DNA of 64,000 nucleotides from Nephrocerus scutellatus (GCA_947095585.1 OX352763.1:24973462-25037461); one strand, 5' to 3'. Shown: positions 37,086 to 49,045, counted from the stretch's first letter. Translations and numbers: made by a program. The notes: a model not told the origin generated them from the letters alone.

Positions 37086-37502
37086 ACCCAGCCAGAAACA
37101 CACGGGCACCCGAAGTTTATATAGAGAATTTAAAAATTTAAAGTTTTTAAAGCTCCTCCATGTGTACTGGTCTATTGTGCATCCCAACTGTTTTACCACA
37201 TGAAGTGATGGCTTAGTTCTTTTATGAATGCCACTGTATCATCCAAATCGATCGGAAACGGCCATAGAACAGTGTGGGTCTTGAGGTTTTTGAACCTTTT
37301 AAAGACGAAGGTTTCGCGTATGAAAAGATATGCTGAGCGTTTTACCTCGAACAGTTACAGAATCCGCAGCGGAATTTCGCAATGTTTTCCAAATAACCAT
37401 TGAATGGCTCATGTTCTGTCATATCCATAGCAGTTTTTTAAAATTACTACGATTTTATTTATTATGTTCTGTAAGCAAAACATTTAAGTCTAAAAAAATA
37501 AT

Positions 37503-38097
37503 ACGAGGGCAGATTGATAAGTTAGTGACTTTTTGAATTTCCTGCGAAGTAACTTCAAATGCAACTCTGCTCCTGTCAACTGTCATCTATTATTAGACTA
37601 CTGATCGAGCTGAGTCATTTAGTTTGTGTTTGGCAGCCATTGAAAGCAGACAACCTCGTGGTGAATTTTAACGAAAGTGAAAAAAAGTGAATGTCTGAGT
37701 GTTTGGCGATGCTCAGCCGCAATCCGAAAGGGCTTTTGCGCCGTTTCGCAACCGTGGACGAAATATGGAGCCATCACAACACACCAGAGACCAAGGAACA
37801 ATCAAAGAAGGCCAAGGTGGGCCTGTACCACATTTAGCATATTATTCAGATTTAGCCCCCTGTGACTAGTATTTCCCGTTTCCAACCCTAAACAAATGGC
37901 TGAGCGGTAAGCAAATTGGTTCTAAAGAAGAGGTCATCATTGAAACAAACGCCTTTTTTGAGGGCTTTGAGAAACTCTTATATTTGGAAGGACTAAAAAA
38001 ATTTAAATAAAACGCTGGACTAAATGTCTCGAGCTTATGTTAAGCAATAAAATGCTTTTATTATTTAAAAAGTCACTGACTTATCAAACCACCCTAT
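37503..38097 (+). mobile_element. Internally deleted mariner element
   Basis: Terminal inverted repeats are visible: GATAAGTTAGTGACTTTTT at the left and, inverted, GATAAGTCAGTGACTTTTT at the right, with a GGG-containing outer part. The inside keeps an N-terminal-middle transposase piece (NPKGLLRRFATVDE, HHNTPETKEQSKK). A C-terminal piece follows (TNG/WLSGKQ-like, then VIIETNAFF, KTLD.MSRAYVKQ-like). Most of the catalytic core between them is deleted. At about 0.6 kb it is a non-autonomous derivative of a typical mariner distinct from the rosa-like copies nearby. Confidence 0.7.
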
Positions 38098-38514
38098 ATA
38101 TTGTTAGGATTGGATTGGATGGATTTTGCAAATAAAAACACAACACATATTATACAAAGTAAATAAATAAATAGCAAAAGTTCACAAAAACACTTTTATT
38201 CATATCGGCGCTAGCTCTATCTACTTTTCAACTTTACAAGTAGTCTGGTTCAATTCCAAATATTAAATAACTTACTGCGATAAAGTTGCTGTATCTATAC
38301 CTAATCAGTATTTTCGAAAAGGTTCTATTCTTTCATATAAGTCACGTAAAGAATCACCAAGAAAATACCAGGACAAGTTTTTATATGAGTTCCACACGCA
38401 TAACTTTTATATACAAGTTTCTATATGTGGGGAACACAAAACTTTTATACACAATATTACTGAGCCTAACTTTACGCCAATCTTTTTGTTAATTTCTTAA
38501 TTATAATATAATGG
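38098..38514. other. AT-rich DNA between mariner copies
   Basis: No gene seen. A loose direct repeat with ACAAGTTTTTATATGAG and ACAAGTTTCTATATGTGG lies at 38372-38430. A related sequence occurs near 45340-45420, flanking the other mariner relic. Confidence 0.5.
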
Positions 38515-39200
38515 TTTTTCAATAAGGGCGACACAATTTTGTACTATTTTTTGTGTATTTCGTGAAGTTTATACTCCTGTTTTTTGTTTTGCCATTAAAA
38601 CTCGTCAGTGTCTACCATTTAATCATGGAACAATACACGCTTCAACAAGGTATACAAGTTATCAAAAGTTAGCATTTGATTGCGGTAACTTTACGTACGC
38701 TAATCGTTCTCTGCAATGAAGTCCATTTCTGGCTCAATGACTTCGTTAATAAGCAAAATTATCGCATTTGGAAAAGTTATTAACCTTAAGGCATTCACGA
38801 AACGCTATTACATTTGCAAAAATCATAAGGAAAGGCACAACGTTGCTTGGCTTCGACTAATGGATGACAGTAATTTTTTATAAACCTTTCCTTATTAATT
38901 TTGAACAATTAAAGTCGAACTTGGGAACTTGTTTGTAGAAGACAAACGAAACATAACATTTAGATTTCAAAAAGACAATTGGAACGATCTTATCAACTTA
39001 GTATTAATTGGTTGCTTTTGTTCCGCGATGGCAACCTGAATGCATCAGTGGCGATCTGAAACATCATTCTTATAGGTATGAGATTCCTTATTACTTTCAG
39101 CAAAAAGTCTGTCAAACCAAAGGAAGATGTATGGTATGATTTGAGCTGTAAAGAGGTGCATATGATTTCGGTTTTACAAAGTATATCCCATTGACGAAAA
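38515..39200 (+). mobile_element. Decayed rosa-like mariner, 5' part
   Basis: It starts TTTTCAATAAGGGCGACACA, which matches, inverted, the right end of the relic at 44160-45313. It is followed by an ATG at about 38624 with EQYTLQQGIQVIK, the mariner N-terminus. A large deletion joins this to a piece around the first catalytic region (KSISGSMTS in one frame, the W-N-D-F-V-N-K-Q-N segment in another). Stops abound. The far terminal repeat was not found. Confidence 0.6.
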
Positions 39201-39224
39201 CCGAATAAAATTCAGCCATTTTTT

Positions 39225-39690
39225 TATAATGTACTGTAGGTACACACGCTAAATGGATTTGCACCCTTATAATGCTTAGCACAGCGAATGCAGATCATAC
39301 AAATGCGGAAACACAGAAACAGGCAATTCATTCCATATAACTATTGTGCGGCTAAAGAAGGAATCTCTGAATTGGTTTGTACGTCCGAAGATAGGCTTAA
39401 TTTAATGGTGGACCCGTGGGCTCGAGTTGAGGAACAGGAGTGAAGGAGTGAAGTACATCTTGCACCGTTTTAAGAGATCGTTAATGAAAACAGAGCCTTG
39501 GGGAACACCGGCGTTTATGCGGTGAAGAATGGATTTGGAACCGTCAAATACGACCTGGATTGAACGGTCAGAAAGGTAGTTACTAGTCCAATCAAGCGGG
39601 GCCTTATCAATTCCATACGCATTCATTTTCGACAAAAGAGCTTGATGCCAGACTCTGTCAAATGCTTTGGAAATATCGAGTGCACCCATA
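39225..39690 (-). mobile_element. LINE RT relic (Jockey/CR1-like)
   Basis: Minus-strand RT motifs: ALDISKAFDRVWHQALLSKM, SNYLSDRSIQVVFDGSKS and INAGVPQGSVFINDLL. Then, after a deletion that removes FADD, the C-terminus RDSFFSRTIVIWNELPVSVF appears near 39370-39300. It ends in GCACCCTTATAATGC-type sequence that also occurs near 7400. Inactive. Confidence 0.8.
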
Positions 39691-39769
39691 AATGATAACG
39701 CCCGAAAAATACTTCAAAGTCTCAAAGGTATTAACAATTTTTGGTCATTCGTGAGCTGAATTGAAAGTA

Positions 39770-41047
39770 ACGGGTGTTTTTTTAAGAGGTTGCCGATTTT
39801 TTTTTTGAATAAAACACATATAAAATTATGAAATGACCAAAATTTTTTTTTATTTGGTAGATAATTTTTTGGCATTTAACATTTAAACACAATTTCTGGC
39901 ATATGGCTACCACGACTATTTCCATTCCAGCACTTTTTCAAGCATTTGAGGGCGTATGTCAGCAATGACACGTTGAATATTGGTTTCCAAAGCGTCAATC
40001 GATTGAGGTTTATCCACATAAACCAATGACTTCACGTATCCCCACAAAAAGTAATCGAGTGGCGTCAAATCGCACGAACGCGGAGGCCAATTCACCGGAC
40101 CATTTCTCGAAATAATGTTGTCGTTGAAAGTTTCTTTCAATAAGTCGATTGTTTCACGTGCTGTATGGCAAGTGGCACCATCTTGTTGAAACCACATTTC
40201 ATCCATATCCATATCTTCAAGATTTGACAACAAAAACTCATTTAACATGGTTCTGTATCGATTTCCATTCACGGTAACGCGTCGTCCTTCCTCATTTTTA
40301 AAGAAATATGGACCGATGATCCCACCAGCCCATAGACCGCACCAAACAGTACATTTATCAGGATGCATTGGTAATTCTTGAACGGCGTGTGGATTATCTT
40401 TGCTCCAAATGCGACAATTTTGTTTGTTGACGTATCCATTTAACAAAAAATGCGCCTCATCACTGAAGAGAATTTTACGGTAAAAAAATGGATCTTCGTT
40501 CAATTGATTTAACGACCAATCACTGAATTCACGGCGCAAACGATGGTCGTGTGGCTTTAATTCTTGCACCAATTGAATTTTGTATGGCACCAAACCCAAA
40601 TCTTTACGTAAAATTTTCCATAAAGTCGATGGACAAAGTCCAATTTGCTGAGCACGACGACGAATCGATAAATTGTCGTTTTCTTCGACACTGGCCTCAA
40701 CGACAGCAATATTTTCTTCTGTACGAACTCTTCTCATTCTTCTCGGTGGCTTGGCATCCAAAAGAGTGAATGTAGACCGAAATTTGGTAATTACGTTCTT
40801 TATGGTGGTCTCTGACGGACGATTATGTGCACCATAAAATTCACGAAGTGCTCTATAAACATTTTTAATTGAACACTGATTTTGAAAATAAATTTCCACG
40901 ATTTGAAAACGTTGTTCTGGAGTTAACCTATTCATAATGATTTGCCAAACAATACTGAGTAGAAATGCCACTTTGAGCTGTCAAAACAACTGTCATAAAA
41001 TAAAACGACATCTATCGGAAAAACAAACCTCCTAAAAAAACACCCTT
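39770..41047 (-). mobile_element. Intact rosa-like mariner transposon
   Basis: 1278 bp with terminal inverted repeats GGGTGTTTTTTTAAGAGG (left, from 39772) and, inverted, GGGTGTTTTTTTAGGAGG (right, ending 41045). A TA sits directly outside each end (39768-39769 and 41048-41049), the mariner target duplication. It contains one full-length transposase gene on the minus strand. This makes it the only structurally complete transposon in the window and a recent insertion. It lies close to an older LINE relic. Confidence 0.9.
39916..40935 (-). CDS. mariner-family transposase, intact
   Basis: A 339-residue transposase of normal mariner length that binds the element's terminal repeats in the nucleus and moves it by cut and paste. 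I use the ATG at 40935; the frame extends 12 codons upstream without an ATG. The N-terminal residues 1-120 hold two helix-turn-helix-like segments (LTPEQRFQIVEIYF, LSIRRRAQQIGL). Catalytic acids are D159 (FSDEAHF), D252 (QQDGATCHT) and then D289 (RSCDLTP) or D294 (PLDYFLWG). Spacing from D252 is 36 residues to D289 and 41 to D294, the latter matching the DD41D naming of rosa-type mariners. A WVPHEL-like linker was not seen. No stop or frameshift is visible, so it may encode active enzyme. Its promoter would be in the right terminal repeat region. Confidence 0.92.
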   Translation of the reverse strand: MNRLTPEQRFQIVEIYFQNQCSIKNVYRALREFYGAHNRPSETTIKNVITKFRSTFTLLDAKPPRRMRRVRTEENIAVVEASVEENDNLSIRRRAQQIGLCPSTLWKILRKDLGLVPYKIQLVQELKPHDHRLRREFSDWSLNQLNEDPFFYRKILFSDEAHFLLNGYVNKQNCRIWSKDNPHAVQELPMHPDKCTVWCGLWAGGIIGPYFFKNEEGRRVTVNGNRYRTMLNEFLLSNLEDMDMDEMWFQQDGATCHTARETIDLLKETFNDNIISRNGPVNWPPRSCDLTPLDYFLWGYVKSLVYVDKPQSIDALETNIQRVIADIRPQMLEKVLEWK

Positions 41048-42654
41048 TACAACCTCCGCCGTCAATTCCAAAGTTTATTTATAATGACATTTCAGCTGTG
41101 AGATATAAGGACAGGCTGGGAAAAGGCTGTTATCCAACTAAAAGCACATCAACTTCGAGAGGGCGGCCTGAAATCTAGGGTTGCTCATAATTTAATTGGT
41201 GACTGCGCCTACTAACAGAATTTCTACAATTAACGTGTTTCCAGTAAATACTTCCTTTCACTATCTTGGGTAGTGTGCAAACAAACGTCAACAGCATGGA
41301 ATTAGAAATTCGCACACTATTACTTTAATACAACAAAGGTCTCCATAGCCTGTCAAGCCTTTTCCTAAATCAAGGAACTTAAAGGTGGTGACTTAAATGA
41401 CAATATTGTGCTACCATTATATTAACTTCCCAACTTACAAAGGAAAGGCTTTGATACCCATACCTAAGGAATCGAGTCTGAAGAATTTATCGTAATACAG
41501 ACATCGTGCTAACAGTTAACTAATTAGACTTCAGTTTTAGAACTAGGAGGAAATAAAGGCAAGCAAAAATACAGTTTGTCTTGACCCGTTTGTCTTAAAT
41601 TATTTGTCGTCAAAAAGAGTTCTCGTTAAAGCAACCAAAATTAAAAGAAATACCTACCAAGAAAAACGTTTCATTAGTTATACAATAAGACAGAAAAGAT
41701 TGTGCCAGTTTTATTTTAATAAAATGTTAACTGCTTTGTTTTGGCGAACTAAAAATTGTAAATGTTCACGCACATACCTGCGAACCTGTTTTGCACCATT
41801 TTACTAGGGTCAGTTTGGTGTTACGCAGCAACCACCACACGCTGCTACCAAACTGTATTTAATTCAATAAAAAAAACAATTTCTTCCCATAGTCTGAAAA
41901 GCTATTAACTTCCTCTCTTTCTTGCTGTGCCTCATAGGTTTCTCCATCGTAAAATTAATTGCCGTGCAAAATACCACAACCAAACGTACACTGGGAGAAA
42001 ACGAACACCACAAAGCCACTTTTGTTGGCCTCGCTTATCGCTTATTTCTTATTTCTGAAAAAAGGAAACGCATACGAAAATATTGGACACCACTGATATC
42101 TTTAGTGTTGACCATCCCAAAGATATGCAAATCTTTTTTATAGACTCAGTTCTTAATTCTTAACTTTATGTTGTTCTCGTGTAATTCAGATCCATCGCTA
42201 GTTTTTAGAAGAGACACATGGCAAGATTGCTTCTCATTTAAACATCGCTCACACCAGTTGACCTTGTTAGAGACATTTTTTTTAATTTTTTTTTTAATAA
42301 AAAGAAGAACTGCAAGCAACTGATTTGCATTGAATACTCGTTTCATAATATATCGTGTAGTTAAATGTTGATGACGAATGATGATGAATGACGCACAGTT
42401 AAAGGAATGCATGTTGTTGGCTCTTAAAAATTATTTTTTATCTCGCAGCTACTTTGCATCTTAGTAAACACTCGTAGTTAATCATGACTCACACTCTCAC
42501 TATAGACAGAGTGACTAAGAAACTAATTAGTAACATTGCGTAAATACTTTCTTGTTCATGTAGTGTTCGTGTGATGTTGTTCTTTTTTAAATTCTCTATA
42601 TTAACCTCGCCTGCCCGTGTGTTTGTGTGTCTGTCGTAGAATCTGGATTTCCGA
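41048..42654. other. Intronic DNA; one acceptor-like site with open frame
   Basis: At 41908-41937 a pyrimidine-rich tract ends in CATAG and is followed by 67 open codons in the phase that exon 1 would need. The stop is at 42140, and the peptide (SIVKLIAVQN...) has no motif. No donor keeps the phase required by 58124, so it is not called an exon. The rest is AT-rich with no gene. Confidence 0.4.
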
Positions 42655-42895
42655 TGACAACACCTTCTATTAAGATTTTGGTCCCCTCGGGTGCCCATAT
42701 ATATTTTTTAAAAATTAGCCCGATTTTCTTCAAATTTTAAACATTTGTGTCTCTCGGATGGACAAAACTTTTTTACAACAGTTTTGGAGTGATCGGTCCC
42801 TTAGGCCCGAGGTGTGCCCAAATACATTTATAAAATATAAATATTATATATATATATAAATTATATATTATATTACATATATATATATATATCAA
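42655..42895 (-). repeat. GGAGATACACATG-family units and TA microsatellite
   Basis: 42655-42840 holds one to two inverted units (CCCGATTTTCTTCAAATTTT, TCTCGGATGGACAAAACTTT). 42840-42895 is a TA-rich run. Next, at about 42985-42998, ACACCCTGTATAAA resembles an inverted CAGGGTG transposon end. Confidence 0.7.
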
Positions 42896-43756
42896 ATATT
42901 AAAAACATGCCCTCTACCATACGATTTTTATCGTAATTAACCAAGGATCACCCCTTTGGATATTTGTCACGTAAACAGATACACCCTGTATAAATCTACG
43001 GGTATTTATATATATATACATAGGGCAGTGCTATGCTGCTTCTTTATGATCCATTTTCCCTAGATTGGCATAGATGTGGACCCTTATAATGTCTAGGCGT
43101 AGCGTGGGCTCGAAAATATTTGTATAGAAGAAGGAAAGAAAGTGTTGTGGTTGATAGCAGTGTTCAAAGTTCACACCAGTTTATGCTTGGGAAAATGCCT
43201 GTTAGCAAGAACATCAGATGGGCTTACCAGTTTTGATCGTTGCAATTATTCATTTTCTATGCAATCATCAATTCGATTATAAGTAGCCGCCGACAATTGC
43301 ATTCTCAAAAAGCCAACATTTTCAACATTCAACATTGATGTTTCCCTAAATACAGCTGATAATATGAATCAGGTTCCTCGTAAAGTGATAAACAAATCCG
43401 GATGTGTGCTCAAATTTTTTTGGAATTACTTGGAATGTATTTTGTGGCCGATAGAATTGGAAATGCCATTGTACTGGAAAGCAAATAGAGTTCGTAATGA
43501 CAGTAAGTGACATGGCGACTAGTTGCTCCATTATTAAAGTGAAAATCATGACTATGCGCTCACTTAATATTCAAGTCACCTAAGCTGTTATCAAGTGTGA
43601 CGGTCTCATCCAATAAAAAATTTCATGGAAAAACAGGTCGCCGTGTATCATGTTCGGGGTTTTGGCAGGACAAGCTATTACGTTAATGCCCACTTCTTAA
43701 AGGTACTCAGTACGGAACACGACGCATTATCTTACATCAATAAAAAAATGTTTCCA
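42896..43756. other. Intronic DNA, no gene seen
   Basis: AT-rich, with no coding motif on either strand. GGACCCTTATAATG at 43078 echoes the end of the LINE relics at 39250 and 7400. Confidence 0.5.
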
Positions 43757-43820
43757 ATCATCGTCATCACCCTCATATTTGGCTCTAGAATCGGTGGCCC
43801 GGTCCAGGCCTCCCGTAATA
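43757..43820 (-). mobile_element. RTE-like LINE 3' tip
   Basis: ATCATCGTCATCACC (tail, inverted ATG-type repeat) followed by CATATTTGGCTCTAGAATCGG and GGTCCAGGCCTCCCG matches the 3' tip of the copies at 11443 and 49046. Only about 65 bases are present. 43821-44159 holds nothing recognisable. Confidence 0.6.
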
Positions 43821-44159
43821 AATTAATTGGGGTTTCTAGCTTACAGTAGAGGTAATTTTCAACTAAACGCCGTCTTATCGTTTTATACTCGTATCTGTCC
43901 CTCCAACAAACAGTACGCAGTCTCTGCGATAGCTTAACTGCTGTTTGGTGACGATCTCGAAGGCCTTATCTGTGATCCTTGCAGAAGTTTCACTGGAGCG
44001 ACCTAAGTCAGGTACACGAGTTTGTTTCCCTAATGGATCGGATCTTCTCAGTTTTGTTTGCGGTTTTCAAATCGCACGAGCGGCATACCATACACTAAGG
44101 CCATTTAAAATCATCTCATTCTCAGAATTTATTTTATGAAATGAGCCATTGGTACTTTA

Positions 44160-45313
44160 TACAAAATTCCTGGATCATCGATCTCGTTCATACACCGCGA
44201 GCACGTTTGCAGCTATCAATTCCTTGCTGCCAATTTTCCACCACTCTTCACACATATCGGCTGGAACGCTGGCAAGTTTGTGTTCGATACTGTTCCTGTG
44301 CTCCTCTAACGGTGTTGGCTTGCTGGCTTCAACAAACGACTTAACATAACCCAATAAAATGAAATCCAATGGCGTAAAATCGCATGAGCGACCTGGCCAT
44401 TCGACCGGTCCATTTCGCGAGATTACACAATTACCACCCTTTAATAGATCAATTGTTTGACCAGCTGTGTGACATGTGACACCATCTTATTGGAACCTGA
44501 TGTCAAGTCCACCCAATTCTGGCCGAAAAAAATCTTCCAACATAACACGATAGCGAACTCCATTGACCGTAACATGGCGATCTTTTTCATCGACGAAAAA
44601 ATACGACCTTCGGCATGAAATCCACACCACACGGTGGTCACTTTTTGTGGATGCAATGGAGTCTGTTGAAGCACATGTAGGTTTGTTTCTGTCAAATAAC
44701 GCATATTTTGCTTATTAACAAAGCTATTAAGCCACAAATGAACTTAATCGCTAAAGATGATTTTCGATTATAGTCGGGACTTTTGCAGAGCCCAATCGGA
44801 TGTGTTATGGTGCTTCAAATGATCAAGAGGCTCCATTTCTTGAGTTTATTTGATCTTGTAAGGGTGAAGGCCAAGATTTTTACGCGAAAATCGCCACAAT
44901 GTGGACTGAGGGATTCCAATTTCCTGTGAACGGCGCCGGCGTGGAATCGATTGATTTGGCTAATTTTGAGCTAAAGCACTTACGGCTGCGATATTTGCGG
45001 TACTTCGACCGTTTCGTTGTACCACTGTCACAGGAACATTCTATAGTAAATAAGTTGATTCGAATTTATCCACTATAGCACGCACAGCCTATCCTGTAGG
45101 ACGATTGCGACAAATTTGGAGTAAGCGCACTTAAAGTTGCGACCACCAACTTTGAATTTCGATAGTAATTTTTAATAATTTCCCAACGTTGCTCGTTCGT
45201 AAACTTCACCATGATAAAAATGTAAACCTTGACAGACGTTTTGACATTAACAGATTATGTAACAAAAATTAAGGGTGCGTTTGTATTAAAATACAAAATT
45301 GTTATGCCCCTAT
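44160..45313 (-). mobile_element. Decayed rosa-like mariner, near full length
   Basis: The minus strand starts with ATG at 45212 (VKFTNEQRWEIIKN). It then has IGIPQSTLWRF, KNLGLHPYKIK, NSFVNKQN, TVWCGFHAEG, a QDGVTCHTAGQTIDLLK segment around the second Asp and RSCDFTPLDFILLGYVKS at the third. At least six stops or frameshifts occur, including a stop just before the first-Asp region. The outer right end at about 45285-45313 matches, inverted, the TIR-like start at 38515; the left end was not found. It is a different and older lineage than the intact copy at 39770. Confidence 0.8.
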
Positions 45314-48300
45314 TGAAAACTCCTTTATAAATAACTTTATATACAAGTTCCACACGTATAACTGTTATATGCAATTTATATACAAGATCCTATGTATGCG
45401 GAACATATAACTTTTATACACAATATTACTGAGCCTAAATATATTCCATGATTTTTGGAAATTTCAGTAGCATGCTTATTCTTATACGAGTATGTACAGT
45501 GCGCTAAAATATTTATATTAACATTTTCGTAACAATGTGTACTCAATTAAATACATAATTATAAATTAAAAACAATTTCTAAAGACATAATTTTCCTTGC
45601 ACCCTGTTATCTTATTTATTATATACGTACAACAGATTGGTTGGTGGTGAATTAAAGAAACCTGACTCATGGTAGTATCAGCTATTTATCAAATCCGTCA
45701 AACCGCAATACCTAAATCTAAAAAAAAACGCTCACTTAACACTCTCCCTTCGATCGTTTGTGTTCCTCCATCTCCAGCAATCTACACAAATATCCATTTT
45801 TATCCCGCCATTGACATTTTTCACCGCTCGTTCAAAGTCTGCCGACATCAATTTCGTTCCAAATTTCAAGTGCCAAACTATTTAATGACATCTAGAATCA
45901 TCTGGTAATTAAAAATAAAACGAAATTGTCACGACTGATACTGACGGTTGGCGGCTAACTGCAACTTTGGAAATAATTTCCTAAACAAGCGAGCTAAGAA
46001 GAATCTATTCTACCTATATATACCCACACAGATGTAGCACACGTCACAAATGCTTCCCACAATTATACTGGATAACGATCGAGAAAAAGTCTTTTCCTTA
46101 TTCCATTTTTGTTGCTTCTGTTGCAGCAGTTGGTTAGTTATTTGTGTATAGGTAGATATGAATGCACACACATCGGCATCGACATCGACATCTCTCGTAT
46201 CTGCATCATTTTTCCAGTCTGTTTCTTCGACGATAAACAACACTTCAAAAAAAGGAATGAAAATTCCTATTCCCGATAGAAGATATTTTCTAGAACGGTT
46301 CCTAAATGCCGAGCGTCGCCTCAATGCCCCACAACAAATGAACGTTAAATTCACAGACACGGGATACGACCTAATAATGTTTCTCTGATGTGCTTGCTTG
46401 CTTGCTTGCCTTCAGCTAAATGTCGTCTTTACCGGGCGAGCGGCGGCAGGACATATATAATACGACCCTAGGCCCATAACAAGACACTTGGAATTGCGGA
46501 AGTACAAGATGCCTGAATGCATTCAGAGTGCAAGTGAGCGACGAGCGCGAGATGTAAAAAGACGTAAACCAAGTCGGACGGGCGATAGATGGATGATGAC
46601 TGCTAAGCATGTAGACACTTGTAACAGTCGCGCAAATTCAACGGAGATACCCGTTCCTTGACTGACAGGAGGGCTGCATTAATTATTGTAGATCGCGAAT
46701 TCGTCTCTGCATTCTGTACGAATTTGGCAACAACCTGCTGCGACGCTTGTGTTGTACATTATGAGATGATACCCAAGATTTGCCCAAAGATTTTAACTTT
46801 TTGTTTAGTGCCATAAATAGAATTTTTGGTTTGCTTTTCTGTGTCTGACGCTTTGCATTACTTTAATGCGTACCTACTCATTTCAAAATCCGTCTTAACG
46901 TAAACTTTTCGAGAATTCGATAAACTCTCGGAGATAATCCATACGCGCACATGAGCAGCAGCACCACTCCCAGAAATTCCAACGGACGTGATTATCCACA
47001 AGACGCGGATGCTAATTTAAAAAACGTCGTGATGAGGATGATGTCGGTGGCGGTGGCGGTGTCGGCGGGTAAAATGCATTTACGCGAATGTAGATACTGC
47101 ATACCCCTCGGACAAACATATATTAACCTCATGGCGCATCGAGTGAACTGAACATGTAATTGGATGTATTGATAGATTGATTGGATTGACTGCAATTGAG
47201 ATATCGGTCGAATGTTCAATGTATGTAACGCGCATCTGTGTCAGAATCCGGGAACTAAAAGCGGCCTAAATAAACAGTCTGTTGCGTGTTGAAGCGAAAA
47301 GCTGTGCTAAGAATAGGCAGTGTAAGTTTCATTAAAGATAACACATATACAGGGTGTTATTTTGTTATGTTTTTGTAGCTATTCGTTGAAAAAGACTTAT
47401 GGCTCTTGCTGTAAATGATGATTAAATATGCAAATTAATTTCTTAAACACCCTCTGTAAATTAACTTTAGACAAAATAAATTATTGCGCAATTTTCTTAA
47501 GTAAACTTTACATCGCACGTATGCTCATGTGTCATCCAGATGTTTTTTTGTTTGTTTGCTTTGCTTTGTTGGCCCAGATTACAAATCTTTTCAGCTTTGG
47601 GAAAATCAAATTTAAATTTTTGGCTTAAAAAAAGGTTTTTAAAAAAAAATCCCACAAGGAAATGAATCTTCGCGATGAGAGATGAAGTGATTTGGACCAT
47701 TAGAACGATTGAATAAATCACTTGTCAAGGAGTAGGCATTCTGCTTGTATTCTATTCCTTCAGATAATGTGGTGCTACTAGCCTTGCACATTCCTTTGCA
47801 CACTCGACTTGGGTGGCTACTTACACTTAGCAATTAGTGGTTTGTATCCTAAAACTTTGTTTGTATCCTAAAAGTTTGTTTGTGGTTGGGTATTTATAGT
47901 AGAAAAGTCGTTGTTGCCTCTTACGTAAAGCGTCAACAACAATGGACTTTAGTTATCTGATGTGACCAACTCATTTCATGCGAATCGAAATCGTATGCAC
48001 TGACCATAAAGTGACTTTTTCTCGGTGTAAACTAAATCACGGTTAAGCTGTCAAAGTACCAGGTTTGCTAGTGAGGACCCAAATCATCTTGAAATTCCCT
48101 TTGTTTGCATTCATTGTTGTCGTGTTATGTCTGTCTGTGTAGGTAGGTAAGAGAGCCTCGAATAGCACATGAGTGCGCCTCAATTCTCGGCAGACCTATT
48201 AAGAGTTATTCGGATGCTTTTTAAATCCAATCTGTAGCGTATGCGATCGATAATCCACTACACCGATTCAAGTCTGGAATCTTGATATGACCGAAAATCT

Positions 48301-48564
48301 GCAAATGTAGTGGATAAGAGTTTCTTTCTGTTCATGTGATGCCACCTGTTGTTAATCGTTGTAGTCTTCTAAACTTGGTAGCATTGTATTTTTTGCTAAT
48401 CGCTGGCGACTATGTTAGTGCTCCGTATGAGAGAAATTGGCATACAAGAGCTGTGTACAAGCAATGGGCCAACATTGGGTAATGGCCTAATTTCCTACTG
48501 ATGCTTACTGATAGCATAGAGAGCGATGCATGCTGTTTCAGTCCTTAATTTAATGTAGCCAGTA
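45314..48564. other. Intronic DNA, no gene seen
   Basis: Unique, with a few simple repeats: GCTTGCTTGCTTGC at 46391-46408, CGGCATCGACATCGACATC at 46172-46190 and GGTGGCGGTGGCGGTG near 47045. ACAGGGTGTTAT at 47350 looks like a transposon end without a partner. At 48124-48152 a GT/T-rich tract, GTGTAG, GTAGGTAAGAG is a weak recursive-splice-like site. Open frames up to 116 codons lack motifs. Confidence 0.45.
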
Positions 48565-48950
48565 TCGGTGGTGCAGTGGTTAAAACTATTGGCTCCCACT
48601 CGGAAGACGCCGGGTTCTATTCCCTTCGCGTCCAAAAACGCACAAATTTTTTTCACCGCACTGATCATCTAGATTACAAATACACATAATAAGATGTTGT
48701 ACATGTGATAAACATTTGCCGTATACTTCTGTATTCACAAGTACTGTTGAGTTGATGTATGAAGTAATCTAGATGTTGAGCCAATCAATGTCGGCTTATG
48801 ATCTCAATATTCTAGTTTGTGAGTGCTCGGGCGTGAACTCAACTCCACCCACCACAACACTTTCCTTCTTCTATTCAAATATTTCCAAAAAAAACCCACG
48901 CTGCAAATCGGGTGCAAATCGCTTGAAGCGTGCGCTACTTATAAAAAAAA
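48565..48950 (+). mobile_element. tRNA-derived SINE
   Basis: A box TGGTGCAGTGG (48569-48579) and B box GGTTCTATTCC (48613-48623, one base from consensus) are 44 bases apart, as in tRNA genes. The body follows to a 3' end with CTTGAAGCGTGCGCTA and an A-rich tail at 48940-48950. The same 16-base word ends the Jockey-type relic tail at 23715, which suggests the SINE borrows that LINE's 3' end. The head differs from the SINE at 26795, so it is a second family. Confidence 0.7.
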
Positions 48951-49045
48951 ACCTGAGCTTCCTTTTTAGAATGACATCGATATATTTAGCGCTGGTTGTA
49001 GAAGTTAGTCTTTGACCATTAGGATTTGCAAATACAAAAATCGGT

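Noticed and set aside
41938..42142. Possible extra exon in phase with exon 1
   Set aside because: The acceptor is good and 67 codons are open, but no donor was seen that would keep the phase for 58124. The peptide resembles no known family.
48565..48640. Functional tRNA gene
   Set aside because: It has A and B boxes but no acceptor stem pairing that I can see, and it continues into a SINE body and A-rich tail.
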